A program made the translations under genes and the position numbers. DNA of 5,406 nucleotides from Candidatus Lambdaproteobacteria bacterium. Lineage in GTDB: Bacteria > SAR324 > NAC60-12. Below are positions 5,341 to 5,406 of the stretch, in pieces. The DNA lies in the NCBI GenBank assembly GCA_012964265.1, contig DTUH01000318.1, forward strand, positions 1-5,406, in the 5' to 3' direction. Position 1 is the stretch's first letter; each line of letters starts with the position of its first letter. The notes beneath the pieces were generated by a model, which was given only the letters and a program-made list of their open reading frames with translations, had not been told where the DNA came from and did not search any database.

Positions 5341-5406
5341 ATGAGAGAATATTACGTTTATATCCTGACAAACAAAAGAAATGGAACCTTGTACATAGGA
5401 GTGACG
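5341..5406 (+). CDS. GIY-YIG nuclease superfamily protein, N-terminal fragment (cut by window end)
   Basis: Only 22 codons are present: the product begins MREYYVYILTNKRNG and continues TLYIGVT. This is the start of a small GIY-YIG domain protein of the YhbQ/UPF0213 kind: YVYIL takes the place of the GIY strand and LYIG is the YIG strand, about ten residues apart. The family's catalytic Arg and Glu would lie beyond the edge. Members are usually about 80-100 residues and are putative endonucleases whose cellular role is poorly defined. The ATG has AGGGG ten bases upstream, coming from the adjacent family A repeat. The reading frame is open to the last base, so the gene is truncated by the window and not shown to be broken. 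Confidence 0.85.
   Translation, partial: MREYYVYILTNKRNGTLYIGVT

Overview
The window is AT-rich (GC roughly low 40s by eye) and bacterial. It carries four complete, clearly recognisable protein genes, a pair of small membrane-protein genes of unknown function, and the first 22 codons of a seventh gene cut by the right edge. No rRNA, tRNA, CRISPR array, insertion sequence or phage gene was seen. The taxon cannot be fixed. The low GC, single genes on alternating strands and spacers full of short palindromic repeats would fit an environmental Gram-negative lineage (for example the Calditrichota/KSB1/Bacteroidota neighbourhood or a proteobacterium). This is inference only. The signal peptide on MsrAB implies a periplasm or other extracytoplasmic compartment.

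Layout, left to right: (1) 39-749 (+), a HutC-type GntR regulator with a winged-helix N-terminus and a UTRA sensor domain. (2) 750-1026, a spacer with a hairpin and two inverted copies of a 20-bp-core palindrome. (3) 1027-2094 (-), an exported MsrA-MsrB fusion that repairs oxidised methionine. (4) 2095-2348, a spacer with a 77-bp imperfect palindrome. (5) 2349-3392 (-), an FMN-dependent nitronate monooxygenase. (6) 3393-3655, a spacer with degenerate copies of the second repeat family and a long-stem hairpin. (7) 4196-3975 and 3901-3656 (-), two small putative membrane proteins, probably one transcript from a good sigma70-like promoter at 4223-4251. (8) 4197-4469, a spacer with a hairpin and a further repeat copy. 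(9) 4470-5249 (+), an NADP(H)-type short-chain dehydrogenase. (10) 5250-5340, a spacer ending in another palindrome, followed by the start of a GIY-YIG nuclease gene at 5341.

The genes do not form an obvious pathway. MsrAB and nitronate monooxygenase both deal with oxidised or toxic small products, but a 254-bp spacer separates them and co-regulation is not shown. No hut gene or other obvious target lies next to the regulator inside the window.

The most notable signal is the extragenic repeat content. Family A has the form ATTCCC-N8-GGGAAT with flanking TGTC/CCAGG, the same architecture as neisserial dRS3. Family B begins TGTCAT-NNN-GAACG and continues with a GAG/GGGAT-like block. Every spacer above 200 bp carries at least one copy of A or B. 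One family A copy lies immediately upstream of the GIY-YIG gene and supplies its ribosome binding site, so a repeat-nuclease partnership is the best candidate here for an under-described system.
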